From RGIG5612 sp045598285 (GTDB taxonomy: Bacteria > Bacillota > Clostridia > Lachnospirales > Lachnospiraceae): DNA of 59,651 nt. Under the pieces are notes generated by a model. The model was not told where the DNA came from. It made no database searches and saw nothing but the letters and a program-made list of their open reading frames with translations. Shown piece after piece: positions 8,259-16,290 of this stretch. How positions within the stretch are numbered: the first letter of the stretch is position 1; each line of letters begins with the position of its first letter. The translations under genes were made by a program, and so were the position numbers. The stretch covers positions 1 through 59,651 of the forward strand of contig JAZLLU010000028.1 of the NCBI GenBank assembly GCA_045598285.1, in the 5' to 3' direction.

Positions 8259-8362
8259 ATGCTTATTACGTTTTGAAATAAAATTTTTAGATCTTTGCAA
8301 AATTATATCAAGATATATACAAATAAATTGTCATCAGATACAGTGTTTGTGGTATTCTCTAA

Positions 8363-8533
8363 AAAGGCGACTTAATTACTTTTGAGGGACAAAAAGCTGG
8401 TGATAATTTAGAGAATGTTTATAGAGTATTAAAGGTTAAAGGCAGAAACATTGAGGTAATGTCGATGTTTGGAGCGTTAGATAAAGACTGCTTTTTTATT
8501 TTTCTGAAAAACGTTTTTCGAAGTTTCCGATAA
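8363..8533 (+). pseudogene. coding-like fragment of unknown family
   Basis: A 57-codon frame without a usual start codon has fairly protein-like composition (for example GQKAGDNLENVYRVLKVK and NIEVMSMFGALDKDC). It runs into the convergent yitT-like gene. It may be the end of a decayed gene whose 5' part was lost to the neighbouring palindrome, or it may be chance. I do not recognise it. Confidence 0.2.
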
Positions 8534-9374
8534 TGGAAGCGTTTCGCTGGATGAAAATAAATGATTGCGGGTCAACATTTTTTATGTCGCGCTCTAAAAG
8601 AGTAAGTTCATACTCGGACATAACTGCAATAATCATTTTTTTGTCAGCCTTAGAATAAGCGCCTTGACCAGTAATTTCAGTTGCCGCTCTGTTAAGAGTA
8701 GTTAAGATATATTCTTGAACTTCGTTCGGCTTGTTGGTGATAATATTTGCGATAACGAAGTTGTTCTGCTTGTGAAGATGGTCAAGTACAAAGGTTGAAA
8801 TAAAGCTTGCAACGAATGAAAAGATTGCAACCTCTAAAGAAAAGATGAAAGCAGAAATAACATAAACAATAATGTTAACAGCGAGTGAAACTTTGCCAAC
8901 GGTGAGGCTCTTGAACTTTCGGCAAAGAAGCATGCCCAAAATATCTGTGCCACCGCCTGACGCGAACGCGTTAAATGAAATAGCTGTTCCGATTCCTTCT
9001 ATGCAACCACCGATAATGCAATTAGCTAAAGTGTCTTCAATAATAGGAAGAGCAGGAGTAGGAATAACAGAAAGCAAGATACTTTCTGAAACTATACAGA
9101 TGATAGAACTGGTCATGAATCGCATGCCCAATTTTTTTGAACCAATTATAAGAAGTGGAACATTCATCAAGAAGTATAAAATACCTTGCACATCAAAACC
9201 TGCCAAAGGAGTGTTTTTGGTCAGCAAAGAAAGAAGCTGAGCTATACCTAAAAAACCACCAGTATAAAGATTTGCAGGTTTAATAAAAAATAGGAACCCT
9301 AAACTATAAACTAGAGTGCCTAATAGACAAAACAAAATATTTTTTATATGGAGAAATTGTTTGGTCTTAGTCAT
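8496..9374 (-). CDS. YitT family membrane protein (DUF161 + DUF2179)
   Basis: This 292-residue protein has about five N-terminal membrane helices (YSLGFLFFIKPANLYTGGF is typical of YitT). A soluble C-terminal DUF2179 domain ends ADKKMIIAVMSEYE...QSFIFIQRNASIIG. The family is widespread in Firmicutes; its transport or sensing role is not settled. I start it at the ATG at 9374, one base after the stop of the upstream pgsA-like gene. The longer in-frame start at 9461 lies inside that gene. It has no obvious Shine-Dalgarno site, so it is probably translationally coupled. Confidence 0.85.
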   Translation of the reverse strand: MTKTKQFLHIKNILFCLLGTLVYSLGFLFFIKPANLYTGGFLGIAQLLSLLTKNTPLAGFDVQGILYFLMNVPLLIIGSKKLGMRFMTSSIICIVSESILLSVIPTPALPIIEDTLANCIIGGCIEGIGTAISFNAFASGGGTDILGMLLCRKFKSLTVGKVSLAVNIIVYVISAFIFSLEVAIFSFVASFISTFVLDHLHKQNNFVIANIITNKPNEVQEYILTTLNRAATEITGQGAYSKADKKMIIAVMSEYELTLLERDIKNVDPQSFIFIQRNASIIGNFEKRFSEK

Positions 9375-9375
9375 A

Positions 9376-10047
9376 TTACGGAATATTAAATTTCTTTCTT
9401 TCTTCTTCGGCTTTAGCTTCGTTGATAGCTTTAATCTTATCTTCTTCAACGCCCGCCTCACCTAAGATTTGCTCTCTTTGATATTCTTTGTGTAGTTTTA
9501 CGTAAGCGCTCATATAGATTACAAAAGCAAGAAGCATAAACGCTGCAGCAAAACCAACTAATACACCGACGATTGCAGGATGTTTATCAGTGATAGAAGT
9601 TGGAACAGAAATCAAGATAAGCATAACGGCATACAAAACAGCGGTACAAATTTTTCCGCACCATATAGCACCACCGATATTTTTTCCTTTAGTAAATAAG
9701 TAACTGCTATATATAAAGGAAACAATTTCCTTAACTGCATAAATGATAATAAGGATAATAATAGAATGATATTTATAAACTACACAAAAGAGCATAGCAA
9801 ATTGCATAGCCTTGTCTGCGATAGGATCAATTATTTTCCCAAGGTCTGTAACGAGATTGCACTTCCTAGCAATTATCCCGTCTATTACATCAGTTAACGC
9901 AGAAACGACAACAATTGCAACAGACCAAATGTTATCAGCTAATGAATTTGCGTTCATGTAGACAACACAAAAAATAGGCACAAGAATAATTCTTATGTAT
10001 GTTAATATATTCGGTATTGTGAAAAAATCTTGTTTTCTAATTTTCAT
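9376..10047 (-). CDS. pgsA: CDP-alcohol phosphatidyltransferase (PgsA-like)
   Basis: This 223-residue membrane protein has the complete CDP-alcohol phosphotransferase motif, D-x2-DG-x2-AR-x8-G-x3-D-x3-D. It reads DVIDGIIARK, LGKIIDPIADK from about residue 51. The N-terminus, FFTIPNILTYIRIILVPIF, is typical of PgsA. It probably makes phosphatidylglycerophosphate from CDP-diacylglycerol and glycerol-3-phosphate, but related enzymes use other alcohols. It is first in a two-gene minus-strand operon with the yitT-like gene and is divergent from hup. The C-terminal tail (about 200-223) is charged and cytoplasmic. Confidence 0.8.
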   Translation of the reverse strand: MKIRKQDFFTIPNILTYIRIILVPIFCVVYMNANSLADNIWSVAIVVVSALTDVIDGIIARKCNLVTDLGKIIDPIADKAMQFAMLFCVVYKYHSIIILIIIYAVKEIVSFIYSSYLFTKGKNIGGAIWCGKICTAVLYAVMLILISVPTSITDKHPAIVGVLVGFAAAFMLLAFVIYMSAYVKLHKEYQREQILGEAGVEEDKIKAINEAKAEEERKKFNIP

Positions 10048-10149
10048 ATGAACTCCAGAACGAAAAAATACATTTTAAGTGTCCATAAAGTATAATAAAG
10101 AAGAACAAAAAAGTCAACTTTTTTAAGACTCCCAAAAGTGTGAAAAACA

Positions 10150-10178
10150 TTGACAATTAAGCATTTTTGGGGTATAAA
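10150..10178 (+). promoter_or_regulatory. strong sigma-A promoter for hup
   Basis: TTGACA at 10150-10155, a 17-bp spacer, then TATAAA at 10173-10178. The leader to hup is about 57 bases and ends with GAGGAGG. Confidence 0.85.
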
Positions 10179-10241
10179 AGAATAGACGCTAAAATAAATT
10201 AAGCGAGAAAAATTGTATTTAAAATACGAGGAGGATACACA

Positions 10242-10514
10242 ATGAACAAAGTTGAATTAGTAGAAGCTATGGTTAAAAAATCAGGTCTTAGCAAAAAAGA
10301 CGCTGAAGCAGCTTTGAAGGCATTCATCGACACAGTTGAAGGCGAAGTTAAAAAAGGTAACAAGGTTCAATTAGTTGGATTTGGTACTTTTGAAGTTTCT
10401 AAGAGAGCAGCTCGCAAGGGCAGAAACCCTAAGACTGGTGAAACAATGAAGATTAAAGCTTCTAAAGCTCCTAAATTTAAACCAGGTAAAGCTTTCAAAG
10501 ATTTATTAAACTAA
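10242..10514 (+). CDS. hup: HU family DNA-binding protein
   Basis: This 90-residue HU has the standard helices (MNKVELVEAMVKKSGLSKKDAE), the VQLVGFGTFEV turn and the beta arm KRAARKGRNPKTGE. It ends with KPGKAFKD. HU is an abundant nucleoid protein that bends DNA. A near-consensus promoter and GAGGAGG fit high expression. It has its own terminator and sits just before rqcP, as in many Firmicutes. Confidence 0.96.
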   Translation: MNKVELVEAMVKKSGLSKKDAEAALKAFIDTVEGEVKKGNKVQLVGFGTFEVSKRAARKGRNPKTGETMKIKASKAPKFKPGKAFKDLLN

Positions 10515-10541
10515 TCTTAATTCAAAAGAAGAAGTTGTGTG

Positions 10542-10567
10542 AAGCGCCCTTGCAAGGGCGCTTTTTT
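10542..10567 (+). terminator. Rho-independent terminator after hup
   Basis: The stem AAGCGCCCT / AGGGCGCTT (10542-10563) is followed by a T run. Confidence 0.92.
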
Positions 10568-10636
10568 CACGCCGAATATTTATGAAATTATAGTGAATTG
10601 TTTGATTTTGCTTGTAATACCAAGTAAAATGAATAT

Positions 10637-10876
10637 ATGCGAATAGATAAATATTTAAAAGTTTCCAGATTAATAAAAAGAAGAAGCGTTGCTAACGATG
10701 CATGTGACGCGGGGAGAATAGCTGTTAATGGAAAAACAGTTAAGGCATCTTATGACGTAAAGATTGATGACGTTATCGAAATTGGTTTTGGAACAAAGAC
10801 CGTAAAGGCGAAAGTAACGAGCCTTACAGAAAGCACGAAAAAAGATGACGCAAAAGAGATGTACATATTATTATGA
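10637..10876 (+). CDS. rqcP: S4-domain RNA-binding protein RqcP (YabO-like)
   Basis: This 79-residue protein is a single S4 domain (MRIDKYLKVSRLIKRRSVAND, then AGRIAVNGKTVKASY). RqcP binds 50S subunits carrying peptidyl-tRNA and works with RqcH in C-terminal alanine tailing during ribosome rescue. Position supports this: hup before and divIC-tilS-hpt-ftsH after, as in Bacillus, but with yabP and yabQ missing. No strong Shine-Dalgarno site is visible. Its stop overlaps the divIC start (ATGA). Confidence 0.85.
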   Translation: MRIDKYLKVSRLIKRRSVANDACDAGRIAVNGKTVKASYDVKIDDVIEIGFGTKTVKAKVTSLTESTKKDDAKEMYILL

Positions 10877-11166
10877 AGTCTAAACAGGATATAAAACGAA
10901 GTAAGATATTGACAATATTGATTCTTGTTGCAGTAGTGGGTGTCTGCATTTTTTTGGTTATAAGAATAAGTAATACACAAAAGAAAATAAAAGAATTAGA
11001 AACAAGAAAAGAAAGACTTGAAATGCTTATAGAAAGTGAAACGTTAAGACAAGAAGAACTTGAAAATAAGGAAGTGTACGTTCAAACACAAAAGTATATA
11101 GAAGAAAGAGCAAAAGCAATTGGGTATGTATATCCAGATGAAATTATTTTTAGAAAGGACGATTGA
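10873..11166 (+). CDS. divIC: septum formation initiator, DivIC/FtsB family
   Basis: This small 97-residue bitopic protein has a short basic N-terminus, one membrane helix (about 10-32, ILTILILVAVVGVCIFLVI), and a coiled coil (KKIKELETRKERLEMLIES). A C-terminal ERAKAIGYVYPDEIIF motif is typical of the family. DivIC/FtsB joins FtsL and DivIB/FtsQ in the divisome. It overlaps rqcP by four bases and its stop overlaps the tilS start, so the three are co-translated. spoIIE, which lies between divIC and tilS in spore formers such as Bacillus, is absent. Confidence 0.85.
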   Translation: MKSKQDIKRSKILTILILVAVVGVCIFLVIRISNTQKKIKELETRKERLEMLIESETLRQEELENKEVYVQTQKYIEERAKAIGYVYPDEIIFRKDD

Positions 11167-12605
11167 TGGAAAGGCCGTTAGAAGAACGCTTCGAAGAATA
11201 CGTAGAAAAAAATGAGCTGATTAATCACGGCGATAATATTGTGGTCGGTGTGTCAGGCGGGGCAGATTCAATATGCCTACTTTATTTGCTACGCAATTAT
11301 TCAATGAAGGTTATGTTTTCATTAACGGCGGTACATGTGCATCATATGCTTAGGAAAGGTGAAGCAGATGCAGATGCAGCATTCGTCCAAACAATGTGCA
11401 GAGAGATGGATGTTAGATGTCTCGTTGCAAAGTGTGATGTTAGAGGGCTTTCAAAAGCGACGGGAATGAGCTTAGAAGAAGCTGGAAGAACGGCAAGATA
11501 CAGGTCATTTGCGAAAGTTGCTGATACTATGCAGCCATGCAAGATTGCAGTGGCACATAACTTTAATGACAGCGTTGAAACAATCTTGCTAAACATGATA
11601 AGAGGAACAGACCTTAAGGGATTTTCCAATATGAAAGCAATTTCACAATTAAATGGGCAAACCTTGATTCGTCCGCTCTTGGAATTCACAAAAGAGGAGA
11701 TAAAAGAATTTCTCGAGATGAGAAAAGTTCAATATCGGGAAGATTCATCGAACTCGGAGACAGAGTTCACACGCAATAAAATCCGAAATAAAATTATTCC
11801 TATAATAAATGAGATAAATCCGCGTGCGCAGATACATATTTCGAACCTTGCTAAGTCGGTGCAAAAAGTTGAACACTACACGGATGTAATGGCGCAAGAT
11901 TTTTACAAAAAAGCGGTAAGTTTCGAAGAGGAAAAAGCAATAATTAGCTTGGCAAAAATTGAGGATGCTGACCCGTTTATAAAGAATAAGATTGTTTATA
12001 ATGCGATAATTACGATTGCTGGTCAAACAAAGGATATTTCTCGTGCACATGTTGAGCAGGTAGTTGACCTTATTGAAAAACAAACGGGCAAGCAAGTTTC
12101 GCTTCCGTATGGATTTGTAGCAAAAAAAGATTATTATGATCTTATTATAGAGAGAGACTATGATTCTGAACCGATGGAAATAGAGCCGGAGATTATTACA
12201 ATTCCACATACAGATATTTCGTGGAAAGAACAATCAAAAGAAGGCTTTGGCGGTATCGTAGTTACATATAATTTGGTGCTAGTTACAGATGAAAATAGAA
12301 GTCAATTGATGGTAAAAAATAATTTTACGAAAACATTTGATTATGATAAAATAATAGGCGATGTTACGCTGGGGACTAGGTCCTCCGGCGATAAAATTGT
12401 TCTTAAAGAAGGCACAAAATCACTCAAAAAGTTTTTCATAGACGAAAAAATCCCGCAAAAACGTAGAGAGGAAGTTCTTGTTTTGAAAGACGAAGAAAGA
12501 GTTTTGTGGATTGTCGGATTTAGGATGAGCGAAGAATATAAAATTACTGATGAAACCAAAATGGCACTTCAGGTAAAAATAAGTGGAGGAAGAAATGATT
12601 GGTAA
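11166..12605 (+). CDS. tilS: tRNA(Ile)-lysidine synthase
   Basis: This 479-residue TilS has an N-terminal PP-loop ATPase with VGVSGGADSICLLYLL (SGGxDS), HVHHMLRKGEADADA, a central region and a C-terminal domain. The latter contains LGTRSSGDKI, then KKFFIDEKIPQKRRE, as in full-length TilS. It modifies C34 of tRNA-Ile(CAU) to lysidine so that AUA is read. The ATG at 11166 overlaps the divIC stop (TGATG); a TTG one codon earlier is rejected. Its 3' end overlaps hpt by 11 bases. Confidence 0.94.
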   Translation: MERPLEERFEEYVEKNELINHGDNIVVGVSGGADSICLLYLLRNYSMKVMFSLTAVHVHHMLRKGEADADAAFVQTMCREMDVRCLVAKCDVRGLSKATGMSLEEAGRTARYRSFAKVADTMQPCKIAVAHNFNDSVETILLNMIRGTDLKGFSNMKAISQLNGQTLIRPLLEFTKEEIKEFLEMRKVQYREDSSNSETEFTRNKIRNKIIPIINEINPRAQIHISNLAKSVQKVEHYTDVMAQDFYKKAVSFEEEKAIISLAKIEDADPFIKNKIVYNAIITIAGQTKDISRAHVEQVVDLIEKQTGKQVSLPYGFVAKKDYYDLIIERDYDSEPMEIEPEIITIPHTDISWKEQSKEGFGGIVVTYNLVLVTDENRSQLMVKNNFTKTFDYDKIIGDVTLGTRSSGDKIVLKEGTKSLKKFFIDEKIPQKRREEVLVLKDEERVLWIVGFRMSEEYKITDETKMALQVKISGGRNDW

Positions 12606-13113
12606 TATTGAGGTTTTGATACCTGAGAAAGATGTTTCGGAACGCATTGCCGAAATGGGTCAGATTATTAGTGAGAGATATGAAGGAAAAGAATTATTGC
12701 TTATTGGAATTCTTACGGGCGGAGTTTTTTTCCTTACTGAATTAGCAAGAAATATAACAGTTCCTGTTGAAATCGATTTTATGGCAGCTTCTAGTTATGG
12801 ATTGAATAAAGAATCTTCAGGGCATGTCGTAATTACAAAAGATATCAGCAGAAGCGTTGAGGGTAAAAATGTAATTATAATAGAAGACATAGTAGATTCA
12901 GGACGCACTCTTAAAAGTTTATCTGAATTAATTAGCGAAAAGAAACCAGCTAGTTTGGAGATCGCAACTTTGTTAGATAAGCCTGAACGTAGAGAAGTAG
13001 AAATGAATGTTGATTATGTTGGATTCGAAATACCAAATGAGTTTGTATTAGGAATGGGACTTGATTACGAACAAAAATATAGAAACCTACCTTTTATAGG
13101 CATCATGAAATAG
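12595..13113 (+). CDS. hpt: hypoxanthine phosphoribosyltransferase
   Basis: This 172-residue purine salvage enzyme has the PRPP-binding loop VIIIEDIVDSGRTL at about 101-114, LIGILTGGVFFLTEL near the N-terminus, and VGFEIPNEFVLGMGLDYEQKYRNLPFIG at the C-terminus (as two adjoining motifs). It converts hypoxanthine or guanine plus PRPP to the nucleotide. I chose the ATG at 12595 with GGAGGA five bases upstream over an earlier GTG at 12583. Its position between tilS and ftsH is conserved in Firmicutes. Confidence 0.93.
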   Translation: MIGNIEVLIPEKDVSERIAEMGQIISERYEGKELLLIGILTGGVFFLTELARNITVPVEIDFMAASSYGLNKESSGHVVITKDISRSVEGKNVIIIEDIVDSGRTLKSLSELISEKKPASLEIATLLDKPERREVEMNVDYVGFEIPNEFVLGMGLDYEQKYRNLPFIGIMK

Positions 13114-13138
13114 ACAAGAAATTAGAAGAGGAAACTAA

Positions 13139-14986
13139 ATGGGAAAAGGCGCAAAAGGAATAATAATATATATTCTTATCATAGTTGCAGTTTTTGCACT
13201 TATATTTGCATTGACTGGAAATCCATCAGTAAATGACGATTATACATACAAGGAATTTAAACAAGATATAGAAAAACAAGCAGTTAAAGAAATTAATATT
13301 CACCAAAATTCAGAAATTCCTACAGGATATGTTACAGTCGTTTTTAAGGATGCAAGTGAAAAACGTTTATATATTGAAAATATTGGGACGGTAACATCCC
13401 TTCTTAAAGAAAAGGATATTCAATATAACCTAGAAGATGTTGAAAGAGCAAGCTTCTTTGTTTCAACGATTCTTCCTATGCTAATCATGTTTGTAATCAT
13501 GATTATCTTCTTTGCGATTATATCTAGCAGAGCTGGTGGTGGCGCCGGCAATGTTATGAACTTTGGAAAGACCAAAGCAAAGATGACATCGCAGCAGGAA
13601 AATAAAACAACATTTAAGGATGTTGCTGGTCTTACAGAAGAAAGAGCAGAACTTGAAGAAGTTGTAGATTTCTTGAAGGATCCTCAAAAATATACACGTG
13701 TTGGCGCACGTATTCCTAAAGGAATTATTTTAGTAGGCCCTCCAGGAACAGGTAAAACGCTTCTTGCTAGAGCGGTTTCAGGTGAAGCCGGAGTTCCTTT
13801 CTTCCACATCTCTGGTTCAGACTTTGTTGAGATGTTCGTAGGTGTTGGTGCTTCTCGTGTTCGTGATTTATTCGGAGAAGCAAAGAAAAACTCACCTTGT
13901 ATTATTTTCATAGATGAAATTGATGCAGTTGCAAGGCGTAGAGGTTCTGGCCTCGGCGGTGGCCACGACGAAAGAGAGCAAACTCTTAACCAAATCTTAG
14001 TTGAGATGGACGGCTTCGGAGTAAATGAAGGAATAATCGTTATGGCTGCAACTAACAGAGTTGATATACTTGACCCTGCTATTTTAAGACCAGGACGTTT
14101 TGATAGAAAAGTATTTGTAGGTAAGCCTGACGTTAAAGGCCGTGAAGACATCCTTAAGGTTCATGCTCGCAACAAGCCTTTAGCTGAAGACGTTAGCCTT
14201 GAAACAGTTGCAAAAACTACTGCAGGATTTAGTGGAGCTGACCTTGAGAACTTACTTAATGAAGCTGCTATTAATGCTGCAGGAAGTAATAGAGCTTATA
14301 TCAAACAATCTGATATTGAAAGAGCATTTATTAAGATTGGAATTGGCGAAGAAAAGAAGAGCAAAGTTATGTCAGAAAAAGAAAGACAAATCACAGCTTA
14401 CCACGAGTCGGGACATGCAATCCTTTTCCACTTACTTCCAGAAGTTGGACCAGTACATATGGTTTCAATTATTCCTACTGGAATGGCAGGCGGATACACG
14501 ATGCCTCTTCCTGAGAAAGATGAACTTTATAATTCAAAAGAGCAGATGCTTGAAAATATTATGGTTTCATTCGGTGGACGTATTGCAGAAGAGCTTATGT
14601 TTGACGATATCACTACTGGCGCATCTCAAGACATTAAGCAAGCTTCTAGCATCGCAAGATCGATGGTTACTAAGTTCGGTATGTGCGATAAGTTAGGCCC
14701 AATCGATTATTCAACTTCTGAAGGCGATGAAGTATTTATTGGGCGTGATTGGGGACAAACAAAACCTTATTCAGAAGCTACGGCAGCAGCAATTGATGTT
14801 GAAGTTAAATCTATTATTGATAGTTGCTACAAGAAAGCGAAAAAGCTTATTAAAGAAAATATGAAAGTCCTTAACTCATGTGCACAGCTTCTTCTTGAAA
14901 AAGAAAAGATTACAAGAGAAGAGTTTGAGGCACTATTTGAGCCACCGGCTCCACCAGCAGAAACAACACCAGTTACTGAAGCATAA
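13139..14986 (+). CDS. ftsH: ATP-dependent zinc metalloprotease FtsH
   Basis: This 615-residue FtsH has two membrane helices (about 7-27 and 103-128) flanking a small extracellular domain. The AAA module carries GPPGTGKT at 200-207, FIDEIDAVARRR, and the second region of homology ending LRPGRFDR. The M41 protease domain has the zinc site HESGH at 422-426. It degrades unassembled membrane proteins and short-lived regulators. The C-terminal tail is Pro/Thr-rich and acidic. It is last in the hup-to-ftsH block and is followed by a terminator. Confidence 0.96.
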   Translation: MGKGAKGIIIYILIIVAVFALIFALTGNPSVNDDYTYKEFKQDIEKQAVKEINIHQNSEIPTGYVTVVFKDASEKRLYIENIGTVTSLLKEKDIQYNLEDVERASFFVSTILPMLIMFVIMIIFFAIISSRAGGGAGNVMNFGKTKAKMTSQQENKTTFKDVAGLTEERAELEEVVDFLKDPQKYTRVGARIPKGIILVGPPGTGKTLLARAVSGEAGVPFFHISGSDFVEMFVGVGASRVRDLFGEAKKNSPCIIFIDEIDAVARRRGSGLGGGHDEREQTLNQILVEMDGFGVNEGIIVMAATNRVDILDPAILRPGRFDRKVFVGKPDVKGREDILKVHARNKPLAEDVSLETVAKTTAGFSGADLENLLNEAAINAAGSNRAYIKQSDIERAFIKIGIGEEKKSKVMSEKERQITAYHESGHAILFHLLPEVGPVHMVSIIPTGMAGGYTMPLPEKDELYNSKEQMLENIMVSFGGRIAEELMFDDITTGASQDIKQASSIARSMVTKFGMCDKLGPIDYSTSEGDEVFIGRDWGQTKPYSEATAAAIDVEVKSIIDSCYKKAKKLIKENMKVLNSCAQLLLEKEKITREEFEALFEPPAPPAETTPVTEA

Positions 14987-15012
14987 GACATCTAAAATAT
15001 ATTTTGATTTAC

Positions 15013-15044
15013 AAGACCTTTGGAAAACTCCAAAGGTCTTTTTC
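15013..15044 (+). terminator. Rho-independent terminator after ftsH
   Basis: AAGACCTTTGGA, loop AAAC, TCCAAAGGTCTT, then T run. Confidence 0.92.
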
Positions 15045-15096
15045 GTTCCCCCTACAAATTTGAATTTGCAGGGCTCTTTTCTAAATACTCGCATCC

Positions 15097-15156
15097 CGAC
15101 CTACTCGTTTCTGGCTCGGGTTCCAACTCGCCGACAACGAGCAGGTCGGCTCTGCT
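15097..15156 (+). repeat. hairpin element, copy B
   Basis: The arm CGACCTACTCGTT (15097-15109) pairs with AACGAGCAGGTC (15136-15147). The loop words are CTGGCTC and TCGCCGA, and GGCTCTGCT follows the stem. The loop matches copy A (2701-2758), while the stem has a different sequence that still pairs. Confidence 0.6.
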
Positions 15157-15180
15157 CGCAATCCTTACACACAAAAATAT

Positions 15181-15394
15181 TCTTGAAAAATTTTTTCGCC
15201 GTTTAAAGTCAACTTTTGTACCCCTGAAAGTATAGAATGAAAAAACAGCTTAATGTAAATGCTAAAATTGTTCAAAATAGTCAACAATAGAATTGAACTT
15301 GTTGAACAAAAGGACAAACAAATTAAATTAAAATAATAATAAAATTTGAATGGGTACAAAACTAGTAAAAATACGGCGAAAATATTTTTTTATG
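15181..15394. repeat. inverted-repeat element, about 214 bp
   Basis: TTTTCGCCG (15193-15201) pairs with CGGCGAAAA (15374-15382), and TTTTGTACCC (15214-15223) pairs with GGGTACAAAA (15352-15361). Both pairs share the centre 15287.5, so the arms are about 43 bp with mismatches. The interior is AT-rich and without genes. The arm ends in GTACCC like that of the 86-279 element, so the two may be distantly related. Confidence 0.55.
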
Positions 15395-15414
15395 TAGAAT
15401 GAGCGTAATGGAAC

Positions 15415-15655
15415 GCGAAGCTCGCGGCGCCTGAGCTTAAGAAGGAGCTCGCGCCGTGGCTTCGCTACCTACGGCAGCTAACTTTCGTTTGCCAGTACAC
15501 TTATGTCCGCCTGCTGCCTTGTCTTTCATCAAACACATTTTCTAATATGTCTAAGGCGGGTGGCTAGTCGAGTTTTGATGGCGGATGATATTGCCCGCCG
15601 TAAGTAGCGAAGCGACGGCGCGCGCCCTCAACAGCGCTGGCGCCGTCAGCTTCGC
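15415..15655. repeat. GC-rich long inverted repeat, 61-bp arms
   Basis: Matching blocks are GCGAAGCT 15415-15422 with AGCTTCGC 15648-15655, CGGCGCC 15425-15431 with GGCGCCG 15639-15645, and GCGCCGT 15451-15457 with ACGGCGC 15615-15621. GCTTCGCTAC 15459-15468 pairs with GTAGCGAAGC 15604-15613, and TACGGC 15470-15475 with GCCGTA 15597-15602. The loop is 121 bases and itself contains GTCCGCC and GGCGGAT. Base composition is very unlike the surrounding AT-rich DNA. A separate hairpin follows at 15671-15698 (ATCTCG / CGAGAT). No gene is seen between 15045 and 16008. Confidence 0.7.
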
Positions 15656-15807
15656 GAGCATATTGTAAACATCTCGACAAATGCCAATTTGCCGAGATTG
15701 AATGGAATTATATATGACGCGAGAAAGAAACTTTGCGGTTATGTGCAATATGTACAAAAAGAAGATGAAAATTTTGTAAAGTATGTGAACACTGTCATAT
15801 AGACTTG

Positions 15808-15910
15808 TGGTATTATACTTACTGTAAAACCCCCAATACATATAGTTTTACTACACCCCATAAAAATGAAATACCTTCTCCTTAAAAAAGCAGCTAATCG
15901 CTGCTTTTTT
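15808..15910 (+). ncRNA. small RNA candidate between ftsH and hipB
   Basis: An extended -10 (TGG-TATTAT, 15808-15816) without a clear -35 is followed about 70 bases later by a terminator at 15884-15910. The stem is AAAAAAGCAG / CTGCTTTTTT and ends in six T. No ORF lies between. The predicted transcript runs from about 15823 to 15910. The promoter is weak, so this remains a candidate. Confidence 0.35.
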
Positions 15911-15954
15911 AACGTCTATCTTTAAAATCAAGTCGAACCAATTATTATAAAACA

Positions 15955-16008
15955 GCTAATATTTTAGTCATTATTGATATTTTTAATAAAAAAGATTAAA
16001 ATATTAGC
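15955..16008 (+). promoter_or_regulatory. hipBA promoter and 12-bp inverted-repeat operator
   Basis: GCTAATATTTTA (15955-15966) and TAAAATATTAGC (15997-16008) are perfect inverted repeats. Between and overlapping them are TTGATA (15974-15979), a 17-bp spacer and TAAAAT (15997-16002). The -10 lies inside the right half-site, so a bound repressor would block the promoter. The predicted start of transcription is at about 16009, the A of the hipB ATG. Confidence 0.6.
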
Positions 16009-16290
16009 ATGATTAATTTATATCAACGAACATGGTCGGAAATTAATAACGATATTGCACAAAAAATTGTCAAATTGCGTAAAAGAAAAAAGATTACGCA
16101 AACTCATCTTGCAAAAGTTTCGGGAGTCAGTTTAGGATCAATAAAACGCTTTGAACAAAGCGGAGAAATCTCATTGCAATCATTCACAAAAATTGTAATA
16201 GCACTTGGAGTAGATAGCGAACTAGATTTACTTTTTAATAATGTTCCATTTGATTCAATTGAGGAGGTAATAAATGCGCAAGATAGATAA
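16009..16290 (+). CDS. hipB: HipB-like XRE antitoxin/repressor
   Basis: This 93-residue helix-turn-helix protein has its XRE domain at about 14-70 (IVKLRKRKKITQTHLAKVSG, then SLGSIKRFEQSG). It probably binds and neutralises the HipA kinase encoded next and represses its own promoter through the inverted repeat upstream. No Shine-Dalgarno site precedes the ATG, and the promoter geometry puts the transcript start at the ATG, so the message may be leaderless. The gene overlaps hipA by 17 bases, and the hipA Shine-Dalgarno (GAGGAGG) lies inside it. Confidence 0.8.
   Translation: MINLYQRTWSEINNDIAQKIVKLRKRKKITQTHLAKVSGVSLGSIKRFEQSGEISLQSFTKIVIALGVDSELDLLFNNVPFDSIEEVINAQDR

Noticed and set aside
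8008..8385. 125-codon ORF in the dnaB/yitT gap
   Set aside because: It reads through both arms of the 230-bp palindrome, has no Shine-Dalgarno site and no protein-like composition.
13684..14151. 155-codon minus-strand ORF inside ftsH
   Set aside because: It is a shadow of the conserved AAA domain with no family resemblance and no start signal.
15551..15841. 96-codon minus-strand ORF
   Set aside because: It runs through one arm of the GC-rich inverted repeat and the small-RNA candidate, and has no ribosome binding site.
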